DNA from: EX4484-217-1 sp964496035
Lineage (GTDB): Archaea > Thermoproteota > Thermoprotei_A > EX4484-217-1
Length of the DNA: 41,553 nt
Direction of reading: 5' to 3'
Assembly: GCA_964496035.1 (NCBI GenBank)
Contig: CAZBXI010000009.1
Location: forward strand, 1-41,553
Part shown: piece by piece, positions 16,145 through 23,785 of the stretch
Numbering within the stretch: position 1 is the first letter of the stretch
How the letters are laid out: every line of letters begins with the position of its first letter
Position numbers and translations under genes: made by a program
The notes under the pieces: model-generated
The model's input: the letters and a program-made list of their open reading frames with translations, nothing else
The model's database searches: none
Told to the model about the DNA's origin: nothing

Positions 16145-16933
16145 TTACTTCCATACCATCACTTCACTCAGTAAGTAATTAGCTACATAGCCCATAAATA
16201 TTCCTACTAAATTAGCTAGAAGAAAATAGACACCTAAAAATGTTAAAGTCAGCAATATGACGTAGTTTATTATACCTCCTATAGCAACAGCAATATGGTA
16301 TTTAAAAAGGCGTAAAATAAAGCTTCCTGATCTATATCTTCTGAAAGTCCATATGTCATTAAGTATGAAGTTATTGATTATGGATAGTTCTATGGCAATA
16401 GGGCTAGCTAAGTACACGGGCAGTATTTTGAAGGATACAAGAAACCATAAAACAACCTCATTGACTAAGATACCGGAGGTTCCAACTATGGCAAATTTTA
16501 TTGGTCTAAATTCTAAGGCTTTAAGAAAATAATACATGTAAATTACGACATCATTTAAAGTTGGCCGTACCTCTTTACTTATGTTTATAAAATGTAGCTT
16601 CTCTGAGCTAAAATGCTTTGAAATTATATCCAGTGGCGTATTTAAATTGCCTATTTTCTCTAACAATTGTTTATCAAACACAATAGCCGCTAAAGGAAGC
16701 ATAAATTTCTTGCTGCTACCTCTCGTCTTAAAAATTAGTTTTGAAAATAATATCCAAAATACTCTTAGAAATGTAGGAAGTGTACTGTACAGTATGCTGT
16801 CCCGCTGTATTCTCCTTTCACGTAATAGTTTGACCGCTATATTCTGTACTTGACTATTATGTGAAAAAAGTATAATCTGCGGAAGATTATCGCCTTCGCC
16901 TAGCTTAACTACCTTGAACTTTCTATTTAACAC
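16145..16933 (-). CDS. GtrA-like membrane protein with degenerate DPM-synthase-like N-terminus
   Basis: A 262-residue protein. The C-terminal 120 residues are a GtrA domain with four membrane segments (FAIVGTSGILVNEVVLWFLV to LVGIFMGYVANYLL). Such domains move or present lipid-linked sugars. The N-terminal 130 residues look like the second half of a family 2 dolichyl-phosphate sugar synthase, to which GtrA is often fused (LRVFWILFSKLIF, later KEVRPTLNDVVIYMYYFLKAL in the place of the SKL-containing end). The nucleotide-sugar and DxD region is absent. It overlaps the stop of the upstream ferritin-like gene by seven bases. Confidence 0.75.
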   Translation of the reverse strand: MLNRKFKVVKLGEGDNLPQIILFSHNSQVQNIAVKLLRERRIQRDSILYSTLPTFLRVFWILFSKLIFKTRGSSKKFMLPLAAIVFDKQLLEKIGNLNTPLDIISKHFSSEKLHFINISKEVRPTLNDVVIYMYYFLKALEFRPIKFAIVGTSGILVNEVVLWFLVSFKILPVYLASPIAIELSIINNFILNDIWTFRRYRSGSFILRLFKYHIAVAIGGIINYVILLTLTFLGVYFLLANLVGIFMGYVANYLLSEVMVWK

Positions 16934-17394
16934 CTAGCGCAACCTCTACTCTTATGGTGTTTTTCAAACGTCTCTATAATATTGCTCAGAATGGTGTGGT
17001 GTCGTACTTCATCTTCAAATAGTATTCTTAATGTCTCTTTTAAAGAGTATATTTCTAGCTTCTCAGCTATGGATAATATATCTTTTATAGTTTCTTCCTC
17101 TGCTTTGACGTGCTTCTTTAACGCCTCTATCATTCTAACAGCGTCAATATCTTTTATAGGAACAACTTCCGCCTCTACAGTAAATTCCTCTTTACTAATT
17201 TTATTCAAAACATTAATTACAGCTTTTAATAGCTCTCTATGAGCAATGCTATCAATAAGTATACCCTTAAGAATTTCCTTTAATGCTCTGTTTTTAATCC
17301 TAGATAGTGTTCTAGAGTATCTTCTTATTGATGTTTCCTCTAGTTTCATATGTTCTTTAAGCTTATTTATTATCTCCTCATAGGGTTGCTTCAA
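16927..17394 (-). CDS. Ferritin-like/rubrerythrin-type helical protein
   Basis: A 155-residue four-helix protein. Two internal halves each carry a candidate metal-binding set: HMKLEETSIRRY with DSIAHRELL, and HVKAEEETIKDI with EDEVRHHTIL. This is the ExxH spacing of ferritin-like diiron proteins, with an Asp in place of Glu in the first half. The C-terminus ends in CARC, an added cysteine pair not usual for the fold. It may bind iron and act in peroxide defence or iron handling; that is inference. It is co-directional with and overlaps the GtrA gene. Confidence 0.72.
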   Translation of the reverse strand: MKQPYEEIINKLKEHMKLEETSIRRYSRTLSRIKNRALKEILKGILIDSIAHRELLKAVINVLNKISKEEFTVEAEVVPIKDIDAVRMIEALKKHVKAEEETIKDILSIAEKLEIYSLKETLRILFEDEVRHHTILSNIIETFEKHHKSRGCARC

Positions 17395-17453
17395 TATTTC
17401 TTCCTCAAAATAGTTTTTATTATTAGAAATTAAATAGAATTCGGTGAAAATAA

Positions 17454-17882
17454 ATGGTCAAAGTATACAAGCTAACTGAGAACATGTTCTTCATTAAAAT
17501 GGTTTCTGGTGAGGAGCTTATTTCGTCTTTGAAAAAGGCGTTAATTATTATAGATAAAAGCTTTGGGATCATTTTTGGCCTTGGCGCTCTTAAGAAGGCT
17601 AATATTGGTTATTTTAGGGCTAATAAATACCATGTCGTAAGCGTTAAAGCGAAGAATAACGTTTTAGAAGTAGGTATTCTTCATGGCAATTTTGTAAAGG
17701 GGCCTGATGGACTATATTATCCACACTTACACATAGTCATAGGCGAATTTAACGGTGAAACGTATAGTGGCCATGTCTTGGAAGGCTGCATTGTGCATCC
17801 ACTCTTGGAGATCTTCGTAAATACGCTACCTGCTACTGCAGATGTAATTAAGGAATTTAGTCATAGATGGATTAAAGCATAA
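17454..17882 (+). CDS. PPC/DUF296 domain protein
   Basis: A 142-residue protein matching the PPC (plants and prokaryotes conserved) domain: IIFGLGALKKANIGYF, KYHVVSVK, LEVGILHGNF, HLHIVIGEFNGETYSGHVLEG and a closing VHPLLEIFV with the conserved glutamate. In prokaryotes the domain forms trimers; in plants it is fused to AT-hook DNA-binding motifs. The ligand is unknown. The binding site GGTGA lies just before the ATG at 17454. Monocistronic. Confidence 0.9.
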   Translation: MVKVYKLTENMFFIKMVSGEELISSLKKALIIIDKSFGIIFGLGALKKANIGYFRANKYHVVSVKAKNNVLEVGILHGNFVKGPDGLYYPHLHIVIGEFNGETYSGHVLEGCIVHPLLEIFVNTLPATADVIKEFSHRWIKA

Positions 17883-17902
17883 ATAAGGTGAAGTAAAATT
17901 AC

Positions 17903-19195
17903 CTACTTTACCCTGTAAATATCATCTTTATGTTCCAAAGCATATTTGAGTATCTTTCTTAACACCTCCTCCTTACTTAACTTCAAGAGTTTGCTTAGTT
18001 TCTCTAGTTGAGCATAGGTCTCCCAGCTTACCTCTAACGATATTTTTCCCGAAGCATGTTTAGCTATCCTTAAAAGAATTTCGGTGAGTTCTCTAAGATT
18101 TTCCCTGTTATAGTCTACGTTATCAACTACTTCTATTCTGTTTTCCTCTAGTTCTTCTACAATATCCTCGGGAACTTTCGCTCTCGAAACCAAAACCATT
18201 ATGTCTGGGTTATAGAATTTTCTATAAAGGACAAGTATTTGAGGTTCCTTGAGTCTAAGAGTTTTCTTCTCCTTAACTGTTTCTACAGCTTCTGCTCTTT
18301 TTACACCTAAAATGTCAGCTAAACCATCCCATAATCCTTGAATCCACTTGCTCCTCCATTCTTCAGCGGTTAGAGGTTTAGCGAAAGGCCCTCTCATATC
18401 TCTAACTCTAACATACCAGTCTTCAAGCTCCTTACACTCTATTATCATGTGAGGTCTTTCTATTGGAGGATCTTGGCCAAGCCTAACAATGTTTAGAATT
18501 TTCCCGCCATAAACTAGCATGTCCGGTCTTAATGCGGTATAGAATCTCCAGGCTCTTTTCAGATCTTGTGTATCCTCCCAGCCAATAGGTCTTGGAGCTT
18601 CTATGAATAAACTAAGGAATCCTTTTCTCTCAACATACATTACTACGTTTGGAGGTATCCATCCCAACTTCTGCTTACCAGATCTTTCAAAGGAAATGTA
18701 CTTATGTTCAGGGTAAACAAGATAGCCTCCTTCCTCAGCTAATAGGTTTAATGTTGCAGCAATAACCCATCCCTGATAAATAGACCTCATATTTGTTCTA
18801 AGAGAAGTTCTTAAAGCAGCTCCAGCTACCTGCTCAAACTCTTCAGTATCTATTTTAAGTCTAAATAAATCATACATGTAATTGAAAATCTTCTTCCTCA
18901 AATGCGCATGAGGGTCTTCGAGAAAACTTCTGAGTTCTTTGGAAAACAGAACACCATCAATATTAAGGTTTTTCTTTAACAATTTAATTTCTTCAAATAA
19001 GCGGTTTATCCACTCTTTAGCGACATTTACTTCTAAACCTAAAATATATTCTATGAAACTATCTCTGAATTCTTCTCTTAACTTTTCAAACTCCTTAGCT
19101 AAATCACCTTTAAAATTAAATCTTCTCTTTTTATCGTATTTTTCAAGGAAATCTAGTATTTTATGGTAAACTTGAATCCACTTAGGCTCTTCCAC
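17903..19195 (-). CDS. PD-(D/E)XK nuclease-like protein with RHH-like C-terminus
   Basis: A 430-residue protein. Residues 1-125 are mainly helical and charged. A nuclease-like core follows: helix WVIAATLNLLAEEGGYLVYP (about 143-162, with a candidate Glu), RPDMLVYGG (Asp225), and HMIIECKEL (Glu253, Lys255), giving the D...ExK metal site of PD-(D/E)XK enzymes. Residues 395-428 (LEVSWETYAQLEKLSKLL then SKEEVLRKILKYALEH) look like a ribbon-helix-helix DNA-binding or dimerisation unit. I do not recognise a named family. A single gene with no methylase or helicase next to it, so a restriction role is not supported. DNA processing or defence is possible. Confidence 0.7.
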   Translation of the reverse strand: MEEPKWIQVYHKILDFLEKYDKKRRFNFKGDLAKEFEKLREEFRDSFIEYILGLEVNVAKEWINRLFEEIKLLKKNLNIDGVLFSKELRSFLEDPHAHLRKKIFNYMYDLFRLKIDTEEFEQVAGAALRTSLRTNMRSIYQGWVIAATLNLLAEEGGYLVYPEHKYISFERSGKQKLGWIPPNVVMYVERKGFLSLFIEAPRPIGWEDTQDLKRAWRFYTALRPDMLVYGGKILNIVRLGQDPPIERPHMIIECKELEDWYVRVRDMRGPFAKPLTAEEWRSKWIQGLWDGLADILGVKRAEAVETVKEKKTLRLKEPQILVLYRKFYNPDIMVLVSRAKVPEDIVEELEENRIEVVDNVDYNRENLRELTEILLRIAKHASGKISLEVSWETYAQLEKLSKLLKLSKEEVLRKILKYALEHKDDIYRVK

Positions 19196-19262
19196 AACCT
19201 AACCCTAATGTGAAATATTCTGAAAACGAGTATTCCTATTTTTCTCATTAATTCTTTAAGGT

Positions 19263-20117
19263 CTATGGAGGCTCTACTTTATAGAATCTAACTATGTTAT
19301 CAATATTTACTTTCGCGAAATATTCTTCTAAGCTACTATCTTTATTTAATAATTCACGTTGATTATCAGCCATCACCCAAGGATAAACTACAACGCCTGG
19401 TCTATTGGGGTCATCTAGGAAATCACTTTCAAAAACATATGCAGGTTTTAATTTCCTCGTACCCCACAGAATTAGCTCTTTAATCCCAGGTAAAGATGCA
19501 GGAAATTTTTCCTTCAATGCGTATTCGATTAGCCCTGGTTTGGAATGGTGAAAGAGAATAATATTCCTGGCAACATTATACCTAGATATGATGTTCTTAA
19601 TACTTTCTACAGTTATTCTTCCTCCTTGCTCTAAGTGCAAATGGATTATGCAGTCTATTCTTTCTTCACTAATTCTCTTAAACACGTGCTCCATTATCAG
19701 CTCGTTTGCTATAACAAATTTAGGATCTACCTTGTAGTGTGGTCTACCTATTTCTCCTATCCCATCGATTATTCCTTCCTTGCACAGTTTTAATACATAG
19801 TCCAGTACTCTAATAGCTAAGTTAAATGCATTCTCTGCCTTTAAACCATATCTGTCTACAAGCTTGTTTAAATCCGCTGGATGGAATCCTAGTAGGCAAG
19901 CAGTTTTTACATGCCTTCTTGCTTTAGCGTTCTCTCTAATCATGTGGTGGAACGTTTTTATGTAGTTTTCATAAGTAGGTATAAGACCATAATGCCATGG
20001 AGATAAGCCTATGAATGCAATAAACCATCCACCATGCTTTTTAAATTTTTCAGCAATACCTTTCGCTCCTAAGCCTTTAACCGAATTAGCATGACAATGC
20101 GCATCAGCGAAAAACAC
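19263..20117 (-). CDS. TatD-related metal-dependent hydrolase
   Basis: A 284-residue TIM-barrel hydrolase. The expected metal ligands are in order: DAHCHAN (HxH near the N-terminus), GIGEIGRPHY (Glu), IIHLHLEQGG (His), ILFHHSKPG (His) and ESDFLDD (Asp). The GEIGRPHY form is typical of the archaeal branch (COG1099/COG1831-like). TatD proteins are DNases or have unknown hydrolytic activity; the archaeal substrate is not known. Its start faces the C/D sRNA and the RNR leader region. Confidence 0.87.
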   Translation of the reverse strand: MFFADAHCHANSVKGLGAKGIAEKFKKHGGWFIAFIGLSPWHYGLIPTYENYIKTFHHMIRENAKARRHVKTACLLGFHPADLNKLVDRYGLKAENAFNLAIRVLDYVLKLCKEGIIDGIGEIGRPHYKVDPKFVIANELIMEHVFKRISEERIDCIIHLHLEQGGRITVESIKNIISRYNVARNIILFHHSKPGLIEYALKEKFPASLPGIKELILWGTRKLKPAYVFESDFLDDPNRPGVVVYPWVMADNQRELLNKDSSLEEYFAKVNIDNIVRFYKVEPP

Positions 20118-20142
20118 TTACTACTACCTCTAAATGTTTTTC

Positions 20143-20197
20143 TCAGAGCGACCGAAAGCTCATCATGTTTCAGACAGGGATCCCCTCATCATGATAT
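20143..20197 (-). ncRNA. C/D box methylation guide sRNA
   Basis: On the minus strand all four boxes occur in the right order and spacing: C box ATGATGA (20186-20192), 12-base guide (20174-20185), D' box CTGA (20170-20173), 3-base spacer, C' box ATGATGA (20160-20166), 13-base guide (20147-20159), D box CTGA (20143-20146). Guide and spacer lengths are those of compact archaeal sRNAs bound by L7Ae, Nop5 and fibrillarin. The predicted targets are ACAGGGATCCCC and AGCGACCGAAAGC in RNA form, methylated at the fifth base (G and A respectively) by the box +5 rule. Which rRNA or tRNA carries them needs a search. The RNA ends are approximate. Confidence 0.85.
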
Positions 20198-20236
20198 TCT
20201 GCGTCTAATCTTAAATTAACTGAGAAGTATTAAACG

Positions 20237-20245
20237 TTTATAAAT
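20237..20245 (+). promoter_or_regulatory. Probable TATA box of the 65-aa gene/nrdJ unit
   Basis: TTTATAAAT preceded by AAACG lies about 35 bases before the ATG at 20276, which predicts a start point near 20266-20270 and a leader of under ten bases. This is a good archaeal promoter match. Confidence 0.5.
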
Positions 20246-20275
20246 TCTTTTCTAAAAATATTAACATGACGTATC

Positions 20276-20473
20276 ATGGGACGAGTGATTAAGCCCGAGA
20301 AGGCTACTAGTAGGAGGAAAATCATAGAGGACGCTATTAAAGATCTTGATCCAGCGCTTAGAGAAGTGTATAGGAGTGTATTGTCTGAAATAAGTGATGA
20401 TGCTCTTGAAGATGATGAGTACTTTAAACGAATCTTAAAGAGAATAGAAGAAGTTAAAAGGAGTTTTATTTAG
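20276..20473 (+). CDS. Small helical protein upstream of nrdJ
   Basis: A 65-residue, highly charged, helix-rich protein with no recognised domain (PEKATSRRKIIEDAIKDL, DDALEDDEYFKRILKRIEEV). It begins with ATG soon after a good TATA box and ends 28 bases before the reductase gene on the same strand, so the two are probably co-transcribed. It could be a small partner or regulator of the reductase, but nothing in the sequence proves it. No cysteines and no membrane segment. Confidence 0.6.
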   Translation: MGRVIKPEKATSRRKIIEDAIKDLDPALREVYRSVLSEISDDALEDDEYFKRILKRIEEVKRSFI

Positions 20474-20501
20474 AATTTTAAATTTGTAAGGTTAATCAAG
20501 T

Positions 20502-23342
20502 ATGAGAATAAGGGTCGTAAAAAGAAGAGGATTTGAAGAACCATTTTCAATAGAGAAGCTTGAAAAATCAATAATTAATGTGCTCAAATGCGCTGGAATA
20601 GATTTGAAAGAAGCTCCTAAAATTGTCTCCAAAGTTCTAGAGATTTTAGAAAGTAGAATGGTTAAGGAGAAAGTTCATGCATCAGAAATCTCTGATACAG
20701 TAGAGTTAGTTTTCATACAGAAAGCTATTAAAAACCCATTATGGCTTAACGCTGCAAAATGCTACGCGCTGCACAGAATATATAGCGATGCTGGAAAAGT
20801 GCCTGCAAAATTTTCTAAAACAGATCTCAGTCTATCGTTTAATGCTTTAAAGGTGCTAGAATCAAGATATTTGCTTAGAGATCCTAAAACAGGTAGAATT
20901 ATTGAAACACCTGACGATATGTTTAAAAGAGTAGCATATGCTATTGCTGAAGCAGAGAAATACTATGGTGCCTCTGAAAGCAAGGTTGAGGAGTACGCTG
21001 AGAAATACTATGAAATCATGTCTGAACTTAAGTTTATACCTAATTCTCCAACGTTAATGAATGCTGGAACACCTCTAGGCCAGCTTTCAGCATGCTTCGT
21101 CATACCGGTAGCTGATGATTTAAACGGTATTTTTGAAGCTCTGAAAATAACAGCGTTAATTCAGAAAACAGGTGGAGGTGTTGGAGCAGACTTTTCCGAG
21201 CTTAGACCTAAAGGAGACGTTATTGAAACTACTGGAGGAGTTTCCTCAGGACCTATTAGTTTTATGAAAATTTTCGACATGGCAACAGAGGTAATTAAGG
21301 AGGGTGGTAAGCGTAGAGGAGCAAATATGGGAATAATGCATATATGGCATCCCGATATCGAAGAATTCATAATGTCGAAATGCGGCCCCAAAGAGGTGTT
21401 AAAAAACTTCAACATCAGTGTTGCGGTTTACGATAGCTTCATGGAGGCAGTACTTGAGGATAAGGAATGGCCTTTAATCAATCCTAGAAAATGCCCTGAA
21501 ATAAAAAATGCTCTTGGGAAAGAAGTATTAAATATTGCAAGGAAAAGCTTAGAGAAAAATGTTGAGGTTAAGTGGGTTAAAGCAAAGCACTTATTCGATA
21601 AAATAATTATGTGTGCTTGGAAAACAGGCGACCCAGGACTAGTGTTCATAGATGAAATTAACAGACATAATCCAACACCTAAATTGGGTAAAATAAGGTC
21701 GACAAATCCGTGTGTTACAGGTGACACCAGAATTCTTACAGCAAATGGTTGGGTACCTATAGCTAAGCTTTTTGAAGAAGCTAAAAGAAGAGGTATTATC
21801 GCAGGTATTGTTGAGAAGGAGAGAGAAATAAGTAAACTGGGTGAAGATAAGGGCTATGAAACCGAAATTCTTGTACCTTACGGTGAAAAACTAATACCTA
21901 CAAAAGCAGTTGTTTGGAAAATAGGGCTGAAGAATGTATGTAGAGTTATTTTCAAGGAAGGTTTCGAATTAAAAGCAACACCAGAACATAGGATAAAACT
22001 AAAGCATGAACCATGGGTTAAAGTGTCCGAGCTAAAGGAAGGAGATAAGGTTGAAACATATGGTTTATGGATTAAAGAAGCAACTGTTGAAAGAGTAGAA
22101 AGACTAGGAGAGCACATGGTTTATGATCTAAGCGTTCCAGGATACGGATGCTACATTTCTGAAGGAATATTAAGCCATAATTGCGGTGAAGTACCAGCAC
22201 TAAGCTGGGAATCATGTAATCTTGGTAGTATAAACCTTGAGAAATTCGTTAAACACGTTAATGGTAGACCTAAAATAGATTGGGAAGGACTAAAAGAAGT
22301 TGTAGAATTAGCCGTAAGATTCTTAGACAATGTGATAACGGTAAACAAGTTTCCATGTAATGAAATAAGAGAAGCAACATTAAGAACAAGGAAAATAGGA
22401 TTAGGCGTTATGGGGTGGGCTCATTTTCTAATAAAGCTCAGAATACCTTACGATTCCGACGATGCGTATTTCATAGCGGACAAGGTTATGGAGTGGATAG
22501 CTTATTGCGGCAAGGTAGCTAGTATAAGGTTAGCTAAGGAGCGAGGAGCATTTCCAGCTTTTAAAGATAGTATTTTTGTTGAAGGAAGACTCAATTTCGA
22601 ACCTCAAATAGAGCATTCAAAAATATACAATGAAGAGAAAGTTTCAGAGTATGCTAAAGAACTAGTTAAAGATAGGCCAAAAATAGATTGGAATGCTGTG
22701 AAAGAGGAGATTAAAAAGCACGGTATCAGGAATGCTACAGTTACTACGATAGCTCCAACAGGAAGCATAAGCATCATAGCTAACACGTCGGCTGGAATTG
22801 AACCTTTATTTGCAATAGCTTACATTAGGCAAATAAGTATTGGTAGGTTCTTAGAAGTAAACAAGCTATTCATTGAAGAACTAAGTAAGCTTGGAATGCT
22901 AAATGAGGAGAGGATATGGGAGATAGCTGAAAAAGGTTCAATACAGGAAATACCTTGGGTTCCTCAAGAGCTAAAGAGAATTTATCGAACAGCACATGAT
23001 ATAGACCCTATAAGCCATGTTAAAATGCAAGCGGTATTTCAAAGATGGGTTGATAATGCAGTATCTAAAACAGTTAACTTAAGGTATGAAGCAACAATAG
23101 ATGATGTTAGAAAAGTATACTTGGAAGCTTGGAGGCTCAAATGTAAAGGAATAACTATTTACAGAGATAAATCTAAGAAAGAACAAGTAATCTATGTTGG
23201 TGTTAAAGAAGAATTATTCAAAGTTAAACCTAGAGAATGGAAGTTAGCTAAACTTATGCCAATAAGATTCAGGTTGAAAAAGAAAGAGTACCATGCAGCA
23301 CCGGAAGACTATGCAGGTGGATGCCCTACTTGTAACGTGTAA
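20502..23342 (+). CDS. nrdJ: Class II adenosylcobalamin-dependent ribonucleotide reductase, with mini-intein
   Basis: A 946-residue precursor; 789 residues remain after splicing. The N-terminal ATP-cone is at about 1-90 (IRVVKRRGFEEPFSIEKLEK). The reductase barrel follows with LSACFVIP, KTGGGVGADFSELRPKGD, and the active-site NPCGE split by the intein, then SCNLGSINLEKF, APTGSISIIANTSAGIEP and GITIYRDKSK. The C-terminus ends GGCPTCNV, the redox cysteine pair. The enzyme makes deoxyribonucleotides using a cobalamin-derived thiyl radical and needs no oxygen. No class I small subunit or class III activase gene lies next to it. It requires intein excision to be active. Confidence 0.95.
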   Translation: MRIRVVKRRGFEEPFSIEKLEKSIINVLKCAGIDLKEAPKIVSKVLEILESRMVKEKVHASEISDTVELVFIQKAIKNPLWLNAAKCYALHRIYSDAGKVPAKFSKTDLSLSFNALKVLESRYLLRDPKTGRIIETPDDMFKRVAYAIAEAEKYYGASESKVEEYAEKYYEIMSELKFIPNSPTLMNAGTPLGQLSACFVIPVADDLNGIFEALKITALIQKTGGGVGADFSELRPKGDVIETTGGVSSGPISFMKIFDMATEVIKEGGKRRGANMGIMHIWHPDIEEFIMSKCGPKEVLKNFNISVAVYDSFMEAVLEDKEWPLINPRKCPEIKNALGKEVLNIARKSLEKNVEVKWVKAKHLFDKIIMCAWKTGDPGLVFIDEINRHNPTPKLGKIRSTNPCVTGDTRILTANGWVPIAKLFEEAKRRGIIAGIVEKEREISKLGEDKGYETEILVPYGEKLIPTKAVVWKIGLKNVCRVIFKEGFELKATPEHRIKLKHEPWVKVSELKEGDKVETYGLWIKEATVERVERLGEHMVYDLSVPGYGCYISEGILSHNCGEVPALSWESCNLGSINLEKFVKHVNGRPKIDWEGLKEVVELAVRFLDNVITVNKFPCNEIREATLRTRKIGLGVMGWAHFLIKLRIPYDSDDAYFIADKVMEWIAYCGKVASIRLAKERGAFPAFKDSIFVEGRLNFEPQIEHSKIYNEEKVSEYAKELVKDRPKIDWNAVKEEIKKHGIRNATVTTIAPTGSISIIANTSAGIEPLFAIAYIRQISIGRFLEVNKLFIEELSKLGMLNEERIWEIAEKGSIQEIPWVPQELKRIYRTAHDIDPISHVKMQAVFQRWVDNAVSKTVNLRYEATIDDVRKVYLEAWRLKCKGITIYRDKSKKEQVIYVGVKEELFKVKPREWKLAKLMPIRFRLKKKEYHAAPEDYAGGCPTCNV
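21711..22181 (+). other. Mini-intein in nrdJ, 157 residues
   Basis: Residues 404-560 of the precursor. Block A starts at Cys1 (CVTGDTRILTANGWVPIAKL), block B has the TxxH motif in KATPEHRIKL, block F is VYDLSVPGYGCYISEGI, and it ends with the splice His-Asn (LSHN) followed by the +1 cysteine. The size leaves no room for a LAGLIDADG or HNH endonuclease domain, so it can splice but not home. The insertion is directly before the Cys of NPCGE, equivalent to the thiyl-radical cysteine of the reductase. Confidence 0.95.
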
Positions 23343-23438
23343 GTAACTTCTCAACATCATGTTTAATAATTTTAATTATATAGTTTAACCTTAGAAAATA
23401 TTGTAGTGAGTAATTACCTCAAGAGAGGTAGATACTTA

Positions 23439-23783
23439 ATGCTCATTAACTACTATGATTTCGGAGTAATTGTAGTTAACGGTAAAAGATATAGTAGAGA
23501 CTTAATAATTACCCCGAAAAGAATTATAAGCAATTGGTGGAGAATAGAAGGCCATAAACTATGCTTAGAAGATCTAAGAGAAATATTAAATGAAGAATTC
23601 GAATATTTAGTTGTTGGAACCGGCTACTATGGATTCATGAAAGTTCTCGACGATGTTCTAGAAGAAATGGCCCGTAGAGAAGTTAAGATTATAGCTAAAC
23701 CTACAAGTGAAGCGGTAAAAGAATTCAATAAGCTCGTAAAAGAAGGTAGGAAAGTTGTAGGCGCTTTCCACCTTACTTGCTGA
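23439..23783 (+). CDS. Mth938/DUF498 domain protein
   Basis: A 114-residue protein from the ATG at 23439, chosen because GAGGT lies nine bases before it and homologues begin with a YY.FG motif; a GTG 11 codons earlier is possible. The core motifs YDFGVIVVNGKRYSRDLIITP, NWWRIEGHKLCLEDL and LVVGTGYYGFMKV match the Mth938-like fold, related to mitochondrial NDUFAF3. The molecular role in archaea is unknown. It ends in a cysteine. It follows nrdJ by about 100 bases and converges with the sugar permease. Confidence 0.85.
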   Translation: MLINYYDFGVIVVNGKRYSRDLIITPKRIISNWWRIEGHKLCLEDLREILNEEFEYLVVGTGYYGFMKVLDDVLEEMARREVKIIAKPTSEAVKEFNKLVKEGRKVVGAFHLTC

Positions 23784-23785
23784 AA

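Noticed and set aside
21161..22786. Several minus-strand frames inside nrdJ
   Set aside because: They are shadows of a strongly conserved plus-strand gene and have no domain or binding site.
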